Assembly: GCF_007830445.1 (NCBI RefSeq)
Contig: NZ_VLKR01000045.1
Location: forward strand, 1 to 39,816
Direction: 5' to 3'
DNA from: Sphingobacterium siyangense
Lineage (GTDB): Bacteria; Bacteroidota; Bacteroidia; Sphingobacteriales; Sphingobacteriaceae
DNA length: 39,816 nt
How positions within the stretch are numbered: the first letter of the stretch is position 1; each line of letters begins with the position of its first letter. Below, one piece after another: positions 8,371-16,668 of this stretch. Both the position numbers and the translations under genes were made by a program. Below the pieces are notes generated by a model. The model saw nothing but the letters and a program-made list of their open reading frames with translations, did not search any database and was not told the DNA's origin.

Positions 8371-9012
8371 TTATCCTCGGATAAATGGATTAGAATTTTT
8401 TTCAAAGCCAATCGTTGTCGATGGTCCATGCCCCGGATAGACGATCGTGTCGTCGGGCAGGGTATAAAGTTTTGTTTTTATGCTATCTAAAAGCTGCTGG
8501 TGATTTCCCCCAGGAAGATCAGTACGGCCAATGCTATTGCGAAATAGGACATCTCCCCCGATCAAGAATTTTTGATTAGCTGAATAAAAACAGATATGTG
8601 CAGGGGAATGTCCAGGTGCAAGAATGACCTTTAGCTCATCATTATCTAAATAAATGGGATCATCCTCATTTAGAAATGTTTCTCCAATTGGTGAGATGTC
8701 ATATCGGATGCCCATTTGAGGAGCGTAATTCTGTACCGCTACTAAAATTGGTACTTCACCTTCGTGGAACTGTGGGAGCAAGCCAAATTTTTCATGGACA
8801 AAACTATTCCCTAAAACATGGTCAATATGGCAATGTGTATTTAATAGGAATGTCGGCTTGAGGTTATTGTTTGCAATGAAAGCCAATAGTTCTTGCTGTT
8901 CTTGCTCGCCATACATCCCAGGGTCAATGATAATGGCATTTCCTGACTCGTTATAGAGTAGGTAAGTATTTTCCTGATATGGATTGAAAGTGAATGTTTT
9001 TATCGTAAACAT
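8371..9012 (-). CDS. Metallo-beta-lactamase-fold hydrolase (glyoxalase II-like)
   Basis: A 213-residue soluble hydrolase with the complete di-metal site of the family: HCHIDH at 60-65, His135 (APGHSPAH), Asp154 (IGGDVLF) and His195 (YPGHGP). The GGDVLFRNSIGRTDLPGG segment is characteristic of the small glyoxalase-II/YcbL group, which lack the C-terminal substrate domain of classical GloB. Substrate is therefore uncertain: a thioester hydrolase is likely. It sits between aroE (44 bp upstream) and the LolC-like permease (5 bp downstream) on the same strand. Neither neighbour suggests a pathway link. Confidence 0.9.
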   Translation of the reverse strand: MFTIKTFTFNPYQENTYLLYNESGNAIIIDPGMYGEQEQQELLAFIANNNLKPTFLLNTHCHIDHVLGNSFVHEKFGLLPQFHEGEVPILVAVQNYAPQMGIRYDISPIGETFLNEDDPIYLDNDELKVILAPGHSPAHICFYSANQKFLIGGDVLFRNSIGRTDLPGGNHQQLLDSIKTKLYTLPDDTIVYPGHGPSTTIGFEKNSNPFIRG

Positions 9013-9056
9013 AGTGGTAAAATTACAGTTTTTATTGATCTCTTACTATTGATAGC

Positions 9057-9803
9057 TCAACTATTCCAGATTTCCCAGTTTTTTTCTGCTTGTAGAACCA
9101 GCATTTCATATCCGTTTTTGATTCTGGCGCCTTTTTCTTTGCTTTTTCGAAGAAATGCTGTTTCCTCTGGATTGTAAATGAGATCATAACAGAGGTGGTT
9201 CTCGGTTAAGAATTCGTAAGGAATTTTTGGATATTCTGCCGTATTGGGGAATGTACCAACCGGTGAACAGTTGATAATCACTGTATGGTCAGCTAGGATA
9301 GCGGCATTAAGGTCATTATAAGTGAGCTGGTCTGCCTGTTTGGTTCTGCTTACTAAAGTATGCATTATTCCAAGTTGATTCAGGGCATAAATGACAGCCT
9401 TTGCAGCGCCTCCATTACCTAAAATCAAAGCCTTTTTATCCACCAAGGGATTCAGTAGCGGCCTTAGCGATGCCTCAAAACCGTAGGCATCAGTATTGTA
9501 ACCTTTTAGATGTGTTGCGCCATCTGATGTATGGCTGATTCGAATGCAGTTTACAGCTTGTATTGCACGAGCTTCTTCTGAGAGCTCGTCCAAGTAATCC
9601 ATAACCGCTATCTTATAAGGAATGGTCACATTGACACCATAGAAATCTTTATTGGAAGCAATTGTTGTAAAATCGGCTATTTGAGCAAGTGGATATAAAT
9701 CGTAATCCACATCGGTAATATGTTCTTGTTTAAATTTTTCTAAATAATATTTTTTTGAAAAAGAATGCCCTAATGGGTATCCTATTAAGCCTAATTTTTT
9801 CAT
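9057..9803 (-). CDS. aroE: Shikimate dehydrogenase
   Basis: A 248-residue NADP-dependent enzyme reducing 3-dehydroshikimate to shikimate in the aromatic amino-acid pathway. Visible features are the substrate-binding SFS motif (GHSFSKKYY, 13-20), the catalytic Lys64 in NVTIPYK, Asn85, Asp105 in NTDAYGF, and the dinucleotide-binding loop LGNGGAAKA (128-136). It is at the short end for AroE (usually about 260-290), as is common in this phylum. It is isolated from other aro genes; the neighbours are a TPR protein upstream and a hydrolase downstream, all on the minus strand. Confidence 0.93.
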   Translation of the reverse strand: MKKLGLIGYPLGHSFSKKYYLEKFKQEHITDVDYDLYPLAQIADFTTIASNKDFYGVNVTIPYKIAVMDYLDELSEEARAIQAVNCIRISHTSDGATHLKGYNTDAYGFEASLRPLLNPLVDKKALILGNGGAAKAVIYALNQLGIMHTLVSRTKQADQLTYNDLNAAILADHTVIINCSPVGTFPNTAEYPKIPYEFLTENHLCYDLIYNPEETAFLRKSKEKGARIKNGYEMLVLQAEKNWEIWNS

Positions 9804-9852
9804 TTGAATTGCGAAAAGTACGTTGGGGATAGGAATATATCTTCATTTTAGT

Positions 9853-9881
9853 ATCCGGTCGTTGCGTGGCAACGACCGGAT
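9853..9881. repeat. 13-bp GC-rich hairpin between TPR gene and aroE
   Basis: ATCCGGTCGTTGC at 9853-9865 and its exact complement at 9869-9881 enclose a three-base loop. It lies behind the TPR gene stop (9899) and in front of aroE (9803). The stem is much richer in G+C than its surroundings. No T-run follows on the minus strand, so a full terminator is doubtful; an RNA-processing or partial-termination element is possible. Confidence 0.5.
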
Positions 9882-9898
9882 GTGGCGCCTATTGTATG

Positions 9899-11311
9899 TT
9901 AATCTTTCGGCTTGGTATATTTTTTTACAATTTCAGTAATGATCTGATTCCCCTGCAGCTGTGGAAGGTAATCAAAAAGAATATGATGCTTATCGGGATC
10001 AGTCGCTAAGCCAAGCTCTAAAAAGTTGAGCGCTTCATTGTATTGTCCATTGGCAAATAGATAAGCAACTACACGATAGTACAGTTCTGCTGCATTTGGA
10101 TTTTGTGTGATGGCATCAGATATCACATTAATAGCTTCTTCAATTTTACTTTGTTCAAATAGAATTGAGGAATAATCGAGCCAGGCATCGATGTCTGTTG
10201 GGTTTAAAGCGACTACCTTTTTATAGGCTTCTTCTGCAAGATCTATTTGTTGTAGTTTGTACCGGGCGTCGGCAATCGCAAACCAGTAATCGGGGTTTGT
10301 ATCCTCCAGTTCCAATGCTTTTTTATAAAAATGCAGTGATTCAAAATAGCGTTCTTCGAAATCTAAGGTAACCCCAATACCGAACCAGGCATCAGCAAGC
10401 TCCCCGTCTAATTTGACGGCCTTTTTATAATAATTGCGAGCTTCTTCCATCTGCTCAAGTTTTTCATAACATTCGCCTATCGCACAATAGGTATCAGCAC
10501 TTGGTTGTTCATATTCAAATGTTTGTTTGTAAACATCCAATGCTTCCTGATAGCGATCAAGATTGACTAGAGCATTTCCCTTATTGAAATAAGCGGAAGA
10601 AAAGTCTTCCTTAATTAATATAGCATAGTCGTATGCGTCTAAAGCTTCCTCAAACCGACTGATTTTATGGTAAGAATTTCCCAAATTGTACCAAGCATAG
10701 TAGGAGTATGGATCTGAATCAATGTATTTTTTATAAAAGGAGATACTTTCCTCTTGTCTATCCAATACATCATAACAGTAGGCCAATTCATAGAGTGCTT
10801 CTTGGTAATCCATGTTGAGCTCAAGTGCTTTCTTTAGATAAATTATTGCCTTGTCATAGTTCATTTGCGCTTGAAAGATCATCGCAATATGGAAATACAC
10901 CTCATCTTTATTATCTAATAGCGGAAGTGCTTTGAAGAGCTGTTCCAAAGCATTATCAAATTGGCCGATACTGCCTAATATGCCACCGCGGATCAAGAAA
11001 ATGTCTCCTTCTGAAGCTTCCAATAATTCCGCTTTATCTAGTGCTGCAAGTGCATTCTGATATTGTTGAATCGTTGAAAACAGTTGTGCCTGTTTCAATA
11101 AAAACGTAATATCAAAAGGATGTTGGCTGATCGCAAATTCGGTAACCTGTAAGGCCTTAACAGGGTCATTTTTTTCAGCGTAGTAATCAATAATTCCTTC
11201 AAAAGCTTTGGAGTCAAAAAAATACTGATCCTCGTTTCGAAGCATTTCCTCATATCTGTCCACCGAGATTTTTCTTTCCTCGGGGTTTTCAAATTCAAAA
11301 TCCTCTTCCAT
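9899..11311 (-). CDS. Tetratricopeptide repeat protein
   Basis: A 470-residue protein made almost wholly of about 12 TPR units of 34 residues, for example AWYNLGNSYHKISRFEEALDAYDYAI and YFNKGNALVNLDRYQEALDVYKQ. There is no signal peptide or membrane segment, so it should be cytoplasmic, acting as a protein-interaction scaffold with unknown partners. The ATG at 9 bases after the first possible TTG (start codon 11309-11311, MEEDFEFENPEERK) is chosen; the TTG at 11317 would add only two residues. The acidic N-terminus (MEEDFEFENPEE) is conserved in appearance with TPR proteins that Bacteroidota carry near aroE. It lies 188 bp downstream of the OmpA gene's stop but behind that gene's terminator. 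Confidence 0.88.
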   Translation of the reverse strand: MEEDFEFENPEERKISVDRYEEMLRNEDQYFFDSKAFEGIIDYYAEKNDPVKALQVTEFAISQHPFDITFLLKQAQLFSTIQQYQNALAALDKAELLEASEGDIFLIRGGILGSIGQFDNALEQLFKALPLLDNKDEVYFHIAMIFQAQMNYDKAIIYLKKALELNMDYQEALYELAYCYDVLDRQEESISFYKKYIDSDPYSYYAWYNLGNSYHKISRFEEALDAYDYAILIKEDFSSAYFNKGNALVNLDRYQEALDVYKQTFEYEQPSADTYCAIGECYEKLEQMEEARNYYKKAVKLDGELADAWFGIGVTLDFEERYFESLHFYKKALELEDTNPDYWFAIADARYKLQQIDLAEEAYKKVVALNPTDIDAWLDYSSILFEQSKIEEAINVISDAITQNPNAAELYYRVVAYLFANGQYNEALNFLELGLATDPDKHHILFDYLPQLQGNQIITEIVKKYTKPKD

Positions 11312-11431
11312 TCTCAAAAGTTTAAAACCAGTATTCTGTTCCTTAATTCAAAATACTAATTTCTTATCTAATTTGTTCGAACTAATTTTCCACAAATCGG
11401 ATATCCTCCACAAAGTTAAGGATAATACGGG

Positions 11432-11463
11432 TAAAATAAAAAAGCCGGCTTTAAAGCCGGCTC
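11432..11463 (-). terminator. Intrinsic terminator of the OmpA-family gene
   Basis: On the minus strand AGCCGGC, a TTTAAA loop and GCCGGCT are followed by TTTTTTATTTT. It is 28 bp behind the stop codon at 11491, the right place to end the OmpA transcript and isolate it from the TPR gene. Confidence 0.85.
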
Positions 11464-11490
11464 TTATTATAATGTATAAGTTATATACGA

Positions 11491-12864
11491 TTATTTTTTG
11501 ATCTCAACACGACGGTTTTGAGCGCGACCTTCTTCAGTAGCATTTGATGCAACTGGGTTTTTCTCTCCGTAACCTTTAGCTGTGATGCTTGATGAAGAAA
11601 CACCAGCGTTTACTAAATATTGTTTTACAGAGTTAGCACGGTCTTTAGATAAAGTTAAGTTATAAGCTTCAGAACCTTCAGCAGATGCATAACCATCTAA
11701 TTGTACAGCAGAGTTGTTATCACGTAACTCCTTAGCCAATTTGTCTAATGTAGAGTAAGATGAAGTTTTCAATACTGAGCTATCAAATTCGAATTGAATT
11801 GGAGCGTAGTAACCGTTAGAAGTAACGTTGTTAACAACTGGCTCTGGGAATTTGATTGGACATCCTGAACCATCTACTGGAGTACCAGCTGGAGTACCAG
11901 GACATTTGTCAAATTTATCAGATACACCGTCACCATCAGCGTCAGCGCTTAATGTGTTAACTGTACCTTCTAATGTGCTTACACGTTGTTTCAATGCTTC
12001 AACTTCGTTTCTCAATGAAGGATCTTTCAACTCATCGTACAATGTCGCAACTGGGTTAGCAAAAGTCAAGTTTTGTTTGTCTTTCGAACCTAAAGTGAAT
12101 TCTAAACCAGCCATAACTGAAGAGAATTTACCTTTGTAAGAAGCTTGACGAGCTGGACCGTAGATTTGATCATCAGTAAAGTTCATTGTATACCCTAAGT
12201 TCAATGCAACAACTTCAGATAATTTGAATTTTGCACCAACACCTACAGGAACGAAAGCAGTTAATTTGTTATCGCGATCACCTTTGTTTTCACGGTCACC
12301 AACGATATCTTCACCCCATTTACCTTTGTTGTTATAAACAACTGTTCCAGAGAAATCATTGTTTGCGTATTGAACAGGGTTGTAAGCCATAGCTCCCAAA
12401 CCTACTTTAGCGTAGAAGTTAACCGCATTTTCTCTTCTCAAGAAATCGATTGTACCCAATTGGAATACACCGTTCAAGCTAGCAGCCCAGTTTACACTAG
12501 TTTCTACTGAACGAGCACCCAATTTGTTCTCAATAGCTGGACCAGAAAGATCATGGTTGTACGTTTTGATCTTACCACGGTTTGCTTCAACTTCTAAACC
12601 AAATAAGTGAGAGAATTGTTTACGCACTGTTAAACCATAGTATTCACCTACTTTATTTTGAAAGTAACCTACTTTTTGACCAAAAGCGTTAGATCCACCG
12701 ATCACGTTGTTAGGTGTGGTGATACCACCTTGAACTCCGATAGACCAAGTTCTGTATTGTGATCTACCACCGAATACTTGTTGAGCTTGTGCTGTACCAG
12801 CGAAACCTAAAGCGGCAACTAATGTAGCAGCAACTGCTGTTTTTTTAATTGTAGAATAGTTCAT
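11491..12864 (-). CDS. OmpA family outer membrane protein
   Basis: A 457-residue outer-membrane protein anchoring the envelope to peptidoglycan. The order is: signal peptide (1-28, MNYSTIKKTAVAATLVAALG...AQAQ), an N-terminal eight-stranded-type barrel (about 30-265), a short coiled coil (LRNEVEALKQRVSTLEGTV), a thrombospondin type-3-like calcium segment (DADGDGVSDKFDKCPGTPAG), and the OmpA peptidoglycan-binding domain (LDGYASAEGSEAYNLTLSKDRA; ends NRRVEIKK). The ATG at 12862-12864 is preferred: the longer frame starts with TTG at 12906 inside a promoter element. Codon use is strongly restricted compared with neighbours (for example GTA/GCT/GGT forms), consistent with very high expression. Own promoter and terminator flank it. 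Confidence 0.92.
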   Translation of the reverse strand: MNYSTIKKTAVAATLVAALGFAGTAQAQQVFGGRSQYRTWSIGVQGGITTPNNVIGGSNAFGQKVGYFQNKVGEYYGLTVRKQFSHLFGLEVEANRGKIKTYNHDLSGPAIENKLGARSVETSVNWAASLNGVFQLGTIDFLRRENAVNFYAKVGLGAMAYNPVQYANNDFSGTVVYNNKGKWGEDIVGDRENKGDRDNKLTAFVPVGVGAKFKLSEVVALNLGYTMNFTDDQIYGPARQASYKGKFSSVMAGLEFTLGSKDKQNLTFANPVATLYDELKDPSLRNEVEALKQRVSTLEGTVNTLSADADGDGVSDKFDKCPGTPAGTPVDGSGCPIKFPEPVVNNVTSNGYYAPIQFEFDSSVLKTSSYSTLDKLAKELRDNNSAVQLDGYASAEGSEAYNLTLSKDRANSVKQYLVNAGVSSSSITAKGYGEKNPVASNATEEGRAQNRRVEIKK

Positions 12865-12903
12865 ACTCTTGTTTTTAAGGTTATTATTAATTTTAATTGT
12901 TTT

Positions 12904-12911
12904 CAAATTTA
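12904..12911 (-). promoter_or_regulatory. Candidate -7 element (TAAATTTG) for the OmpA gene
   Basis: The minus strand reads TAAATTTG, an exact match to the Bacteroidota -7 consensus TAnnTTTG. It predicts a transcript start around 12897-12900, giving a leader of about 35 nt to the ATG at 12864. I see no clear TTG -33 box at the usual spacing, so this is a candidate only. Confidence 0.5.
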
Positions 12912-13104
12912 ATTATTGTATTAACACATGGAACAGTACAATTGCCGTGCCAAAGTCTTAAAGTTATGTTAAAATTTTGTTTTTGCTATATTTTGTACTA
13001 AATTAAGTATTTAATGTGAAACAACAAAACAAAAATCCGCTACGAAAGTACCAAATTTTTGTTTTGTTTCAATAGGTTTAAGAAAAAAATTAAGTATTTT
13101 TTTT

Positions 13105-14115
13105 CTAAAGCAAATAATGTACGACCAATAAAGACAACGCACCCAACAAAGCTGAAACTGGAATGGTTAATATCCAAGCCCATAACAAGCTGATTGTTAC
13201 CCCCCAACGCACTGCGGAAACACGTTTGACAACACCGACACCGATGATTGCACCTGTAATGGTATGCGTTGTTGAGGCTGGTATGCCAAAATGTTCTGTG
13301 ATACCCAAGGTGACAGCTCCTGCAGATTCAGCACAAACACCTTCCAAGGGTGTTACTTTTGTAATCTTGGTTCCCATCGTTTTAACAATTTTCCACCCAC
13401 CGCTCATTGTTCCGGCAGCGATTGCTGCGTAACAAGTTAATGGAATCCATTCAGGCATGTGTTCAGTCGTTGGGACATAGCCACCAGCAACCATCGCGAC
13501 AAGGATAATTCCCATGACTTTCTGTGCATCATTACCTCCATGTGCAAAGCTCAAGGCGGCAGAAGAAACAAGTTGCAATATCTTGAACCATTTTTCGGCA
13601 ACACTTGGACGGGAGTTTTTTGCCAGGTTAATCACAATCAGTGTGATGATAACCGATATCGTCATACCTATAATAGGGGCCAGTACGATAAATGCAATAA
13701 TCTTTAAGGTTGCATCAATATTGATAGCGTGGATAGGATCTGCGCCAAGTATGAACGCGTAAGCCATCCCCGATCCTGCAAAACCTCCAATAAGCGTATG
13801 GGACGAACTGGATGGCACACCATAGTACCATGTAAATAAGTTCCAACCGATTGCTGCAAGTAACCCCGCAAAAATAACTTCTAAGGTAATGTATTCTTCC
13901 AATACTGTTTTTGCAATGGTATTGGCTACTTTATGATCTGTAAAGTAGAAGTAAGCTGCAAAGTTGAATATCGCAGCCCATAAAACGGCCATTGCTGGCG
14001 TTAAAACTTTTGTTGATACAACTGTCGCAATAGAATTGGCGGCATCATGGAATCCATTGATGTAGTCAAAGGCAATCGCAAGGACAATCACAACAACGAG
14101 TAATGTTGACATCAT
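13105..14115 (-). CDS. Inorganic phosphate transporter, PiT family
   Basis: A 336-residue inner-membrane phosphate permease with about ten hydrophobic helices. Both PiT signature copies are visible: FHDAANSIATVVSTKVL (about residues 22-38) and FAHGGNDAQKVMGI in the second half, each carrying the Asn/Asp that binds phosphate and cation. Also typical are SSSHTLIGG and STTHTITGAIIGVG, the matching halves of the inverted repeat. Family members are proton- or sodium-driven. It lies 36 bp downstream of a DUF47 gene, the usual PhoU-like regulator of PiT proteins, and shares its transcript. The MM start leaves 14113-14115 or 14110-14112 as alternatives. Confidence 0.93.
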   Translation of the reverse strand: MMSTLLVVVIVLAIAFDYINGFHDAANSIATVVSTKVLTPAMAVLWAAIFNFAAYFYFTDHKVANTIAKTVLEEYITLEVIFAGLLAAIGWNLFTWYYGVPSSSSHTLIGGFAGSGMAYAFILGADPIHAINIDATLKIIAFIVLAPIIGMTISVIITLIVINLAKNSRPSVAEKWFKILQLVSSAALSFAHGGNDAQKVMGIILVAMVAGGYVPTTEHMPEWIPLTCYAAIAAGTMSGGWKIVKTMGTKITKVTPLEGVCAESAGAVTLGITEHFGIPASTTHTITGAIIGVGVVKRVSAVRWGVTISLLWAWILTIPVSALLGALSLLVVHYLL

Positions 14116-14151
14116 AATCTCGTAGAATTTTTGTGCACTTAAATCGAATGA

Positions 14152-14799
14152 TTATGCGTTTTTAACTAGAATGCTTTCTAATACGTTAGCAACATCCTCA
14201 CATTTATCGGTTGCATCTTCCATTGCAGATAACACTTCTTTGTGTTTAATTAATGAAATTGCATCTTTTTCAAATTCAAAAAGGTCAGCTACAGCTTTAT
14301 CGAAGATATAATCGGCTTTGTTTTCTACGCTATTGATGCGAACACATGAATCCGTAATATTCCGGATATTTTTCAAATCTCTAAGCTCATGAATAGCTTT
14401 TGATACATGTTCGGTAGCTTCAACAAGTAAGTCAGCAATTTCAATCATTGGCTCAGTGGCCTTTTCAACCTTGTAAAGGTCCATTCTATTGGCAGCACCG
14501 TGTATAAAATCTGCGACATCGTCCAATGAACTTGCCAAAGAGTGTATATCTTCGCGGTCAAAAGGAGTGATAAAGTTCTTTCCCAGCTCCAAATGAATTT
14601 GATGCGTAATGTTGTCGCCTCTATGTTCCAAATCTTCCACTTTGCGTGTTAATTCCTTTTTCTTTTCAGGGTTGCTTGAGTTAACAATATCTTTTAACAA
14701 CTTTGACATCTCGATCAAGTTGTTGCCGGCTTGTTCAAACAAAGGGAAGAATTTTTTATCCTTTGGAACGAAGTATTGAAAAATGCTATTTAAAGACAT
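14152..14799 (-). CDS. DUF47 family PhoU-like phosphate transport regulator
   Basis: A 215-residue all-helical cytoplasmic protein of the DUF47 family (Pit accessory protein). The N-terminus FQYFVPKDKKFFPLFEQAGNNLIEMSKLL, the EDLEHRGDNITHQIHLEL helix with metal-binding-type E/D residues, and TPFDREDIHSLASSLDDVADFI are all family hallmarks. It likely sets the activity of the adjacent PiT permease in response to phosphate. It is the first gene of the operon: the start ATG at 14797-14799 follows a TATTTTTG -7 element and a tandem TTAACA repeat by a few bases. The PhoR-like kinase gene ends 90 bp upstream on the same strand. Confidence 0.92.
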   Translation of the reverse strand: MSLNSIFQYFVPKDKKFFPLFEQAGNNLIEMSKLLKDIVNSSNPEKKKELTRKVEDLEHRGDNITHQIHLELGKNFITPFDREDIHSLASSLDDVADFIHGAANRMDLYKVEKATEPMIEIADLLVEATEHVSKAIHELRDLKNIRNITDSCVRINSVENKADYIFDKAVADLFEFEKDAISLIKHKEVLSAMEDATDKCEDVANVLESILVKNA

Positions 14800-14817
14800 A
14801 TCTTAAATTTATTTTTG

Positions 14818-14851
14818 CAAAAATAATACCTTAATGTTAAGTTAATGTTAA
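14818..14851 (-). promoter_or_regulatory. Candidate Pho-box promoter of the DUF47-PiT operon
   Basis: On the minus strand two copies of TTAACA (14846-14851 and 14835-14840) repeat with an 11-bp period, then TATTTTTG (14818-14825) matches the -7 consensus TAnnTTTG. There is no TTG -33 box; the repeats occupy that position, as expected for a promoter that needs a bound activator. The predicted start is around 14812. The link to phosphate control is inferred from the flanking PhoR-like kinase and PiT genes. Confidence 0.5.
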
Positions 14852-14889
14852 CATTGATTTTGTTTAAACACAAAAGTGTCATCAATTGT

Positions 14890-15927
14890 TTAATTTCCTG
14901 ACTGAACTTTTTGTAAAGTAAAGCCAAATGTTGTCCCAATGCCTTCTGTACTACGGACATTGACGTTTTGCTGATGTGCTTCGACAATATGCTTTACGAT
15001 AGCCAATCCTAATCCTGATCCTCCGATATCGCGTGATCGACTCTTATCAGTTCGGAAAAAGCGCTCGAATACACGGCTGAGATTTTTTTCTTCGATGCCA
15101 TAACCGTCGTCTGTAATCTCGATAAGAACCTGTTCAAACAGCGGAAAGATCTTAATTTTCGTTGTTCCGCCCTCTTTTCCATATTTCAGGGAATTGTCAA
15201 TCAAATTGTATAATACCTGGTGGATTTTATTGCGATCTGCTTTAACCCAATGTGGTGTGCCCACTTTTGGCTTGAATTCTATTTTGATATTGTGCTGTTT
15301 AGCTTTGTCCTCAAGAGAGTAGGTGGTGTCTTTAATAAGATCAACGATATCGAATTTCTCTATATTCAGGACCATTTTTCCAGATTCCAGTTTGGATATC
15401 TCATCAAGATCCTGAATCAGGTAATTTAGCCTGTCCAGATTCCGGGCAGCCTTATCTAAGAAGTTCTTGGCCATTTCCATATCTTCTTCCATAAGGCCAT
15501 CTTGCAGGGTTTCAATGTAACCTTGGGTAGCAAATAATGGCGTTTTGAATTCATGAGAAATGTTGGATAAAAATTCTCTACGGAATTTTTCTTGTGATTT
15601 TAACTGCTCTATCTCGTTTTTTTTATCTTTTGCCCATGCTTTGACTTCGTTTTCAGCATCCGTAATTGGATCCTCACTGACATGTTCTCCGATAGCATCC
15701 TTAAGATCCTTGCCGAGTTTAAGGTTATGAATTAATTTATACATCGTATTGAGTCTACGATATATGTATTTTTCAAATAGATAGTTAAATAGGAGGAAGC
15801 TCGTTACCACAGCAACAAAGAAAATGATCAACGCTGTCTGTAGGTCATGTTTATAATAAAAGCTGATCGTGGATATTGCAATACCGACAGTTGCGGAGTT
15901 TGCCAATAGTAATTGTCTAAAATTCAT
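14890..15927 (-). CDS. Sensor histidine kinase, PhoR-like
   Basis: A 345-residue membrane histidine kinase. Two membrane helices (about 8-24 and 29-50) enclose almost no periplasmic loop, so it probably senses through a partner or within the membrane. A short linker leads to HisKA with the phosphorylated His125 (SNISHEFKTPLFATQGYIE) and a complete HATPase_c domain (N box NLIDNSLKYG, DDGYGI, FERFFRTDKSR, GGSGLGLAIVKHIVEAH). The FKTPLFATQGYIETL wording resembles PhoR kinases of the phylum. No response-regulator gene is adjacent. The ATG at 15925-15927 lies six bases after the T-run of an intrinsic terminator. Phosphate sensing is inferred from sequence style and the two phosphate genes downstream. 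Confidence 0.85.
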   Translation of the reverse strand: MNFRQLLLANSATVGIAISTISFYYKHDLQTALIIFFVAVVTSFLLFNYLFEKYIYRRLNTMYKLIHNLKLGKDLKDAIGEHVSEDPITDAENEVKAWAKDKKNEIEQLKSQEKFRREFLSNISHEFKTPLFATQGYIETLQDGLMEEDMEMAKNFLDKAARNLDRLNYLIQDLDEISKLESGKMVLNIEKFDIVDLIKDTTYSLEDKAKQHNIKIEFKPKVGTPHWVKADRNKIHQVLYNLIDNSLKYGKEGGTTKIKIFPLFEQVLIEITDDGYGIEEKNLSRVFERFFRTDKSRSRDIGGSGLGLAIVKHIVEAHQQNVNVRSTEGIGTTFGFTLQKVQSGN

Positions 15928-15933
15928 TTGCAG

Positions 15934-15961
15934 AATAAAAAAGGCCCCTGATTTGGAGCCT
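15934..15961 (-). terminator. Intrinsic terminator after psd, directly in front of the kinase gene
   Basis: On the minus strand AGGCTCC pairs with GGGGCCT (one G-T wobble) around a six-base loop, followed by TTTTTTATT. It ends the psd transcript 30 bp after its stop and at the same time forms the immediate leader of the histidine kinase gene, whose ATG is at 15927. Confidence 0.75.
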
Positions 15962-15990
15962 AAGTTACTTATAATGATATTAATAAATTG

Positions 15991-16644
15991 TTAAAATTTT
16001 CCGATAATCGTTTTTGCTCCAGTAACCTTATCACCAATGTTAACATTGATTTCAGTCCCTAAAGGAAGAAACAAATCGACGCGGGAGCCGAATTTGATAA
16101 AACCAAACTCATTGCCTTGCACGACTTCGTCTTTTTCTTTTACATACCATACAATGCGGCGTGCTAATGCTCCTGCAATCTGGCGGAAAAGAACTTCCCG
16201 TCCAGCCTTATCTTTGACAACGACTGTTGTTCTTTCGTTATCGGTAGATGATTTGGGGTGCCAAGCCACTAGAAATTTGCCCGGATGGTATTTAAAGAAC
16301 GTGACTAAACCACTGATTGGGTTTCTGTTGACATGCACATTGACAGGAGACATAAATATCGACACCTGTATCCGCTTATCATGGAAATACTCATTTTCCT
16401 CAGTTTCTTCGATAACAACAACTTTTCCATCGGCTGGACAGAGAATCACGCCATCCTGCGGGTTAACCACTTTTTTGGGACTTCTGAAAAACTGAACAAC
16501 TGTAATGAATAGGAATGCTGAGAGCGCATAAATAAACCATTTAGTGTATTGCGGAGCGTCATAATAATCCGCAACGGCATTGATGATGAAGATAAAAAGT
16601 ACAGCGATCGCTAATGTGGTATATCCTTCTTTATGAAATTTCAT
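15991..16644 (-). CDS. psd: Phosphatidylserine decarboxylase-related protein
   Basis: A 217-residue membrane-associated enzyme that makes phosphatidylethanolamine from phosphatidylserine. Two hydrophobic helices (about 10-24 and 34-50) anchor it. The decarboxylase core includes PADGKVV (70-76), IFMSPVNVHVNRNP (97-110), KYHPGKFLVAWHPKSSTDNER and the self-cleavage site Gly186-Ser187 (FGSRVDLFLP), where the Ser becomes the pyruvoyl cofactor. The short length and FGS site are those of the PSD-A type, not the longer E. coli enzyme. It is followed by its terminator and preceded 24 bp upstream by the MORN protein gene. Confidence 0.92.
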   Translation of the reverse strand: MKFHKEGYTTLAIAVLFIFIINAVADYYDAPQYTKWFIYALSAFLFITVVQFFRSPKKVVNPQDGVILCPADGKVVVIEETEENEYFHDKRIQVSIFMSPVNVHVNRNPISGLVTFFKYHPGKFLVAWHPKSSTDNERTTVVVKDKAGREVLFRQIAGALARRIVWYVKEKDEVVQGNEFGFIKFGSRVDLFLPLGTEINVNIGDKVTGAKTIIGKF

Positions 16645-16668
16645 ATCTATTTATTTCTGCAAAGATAA

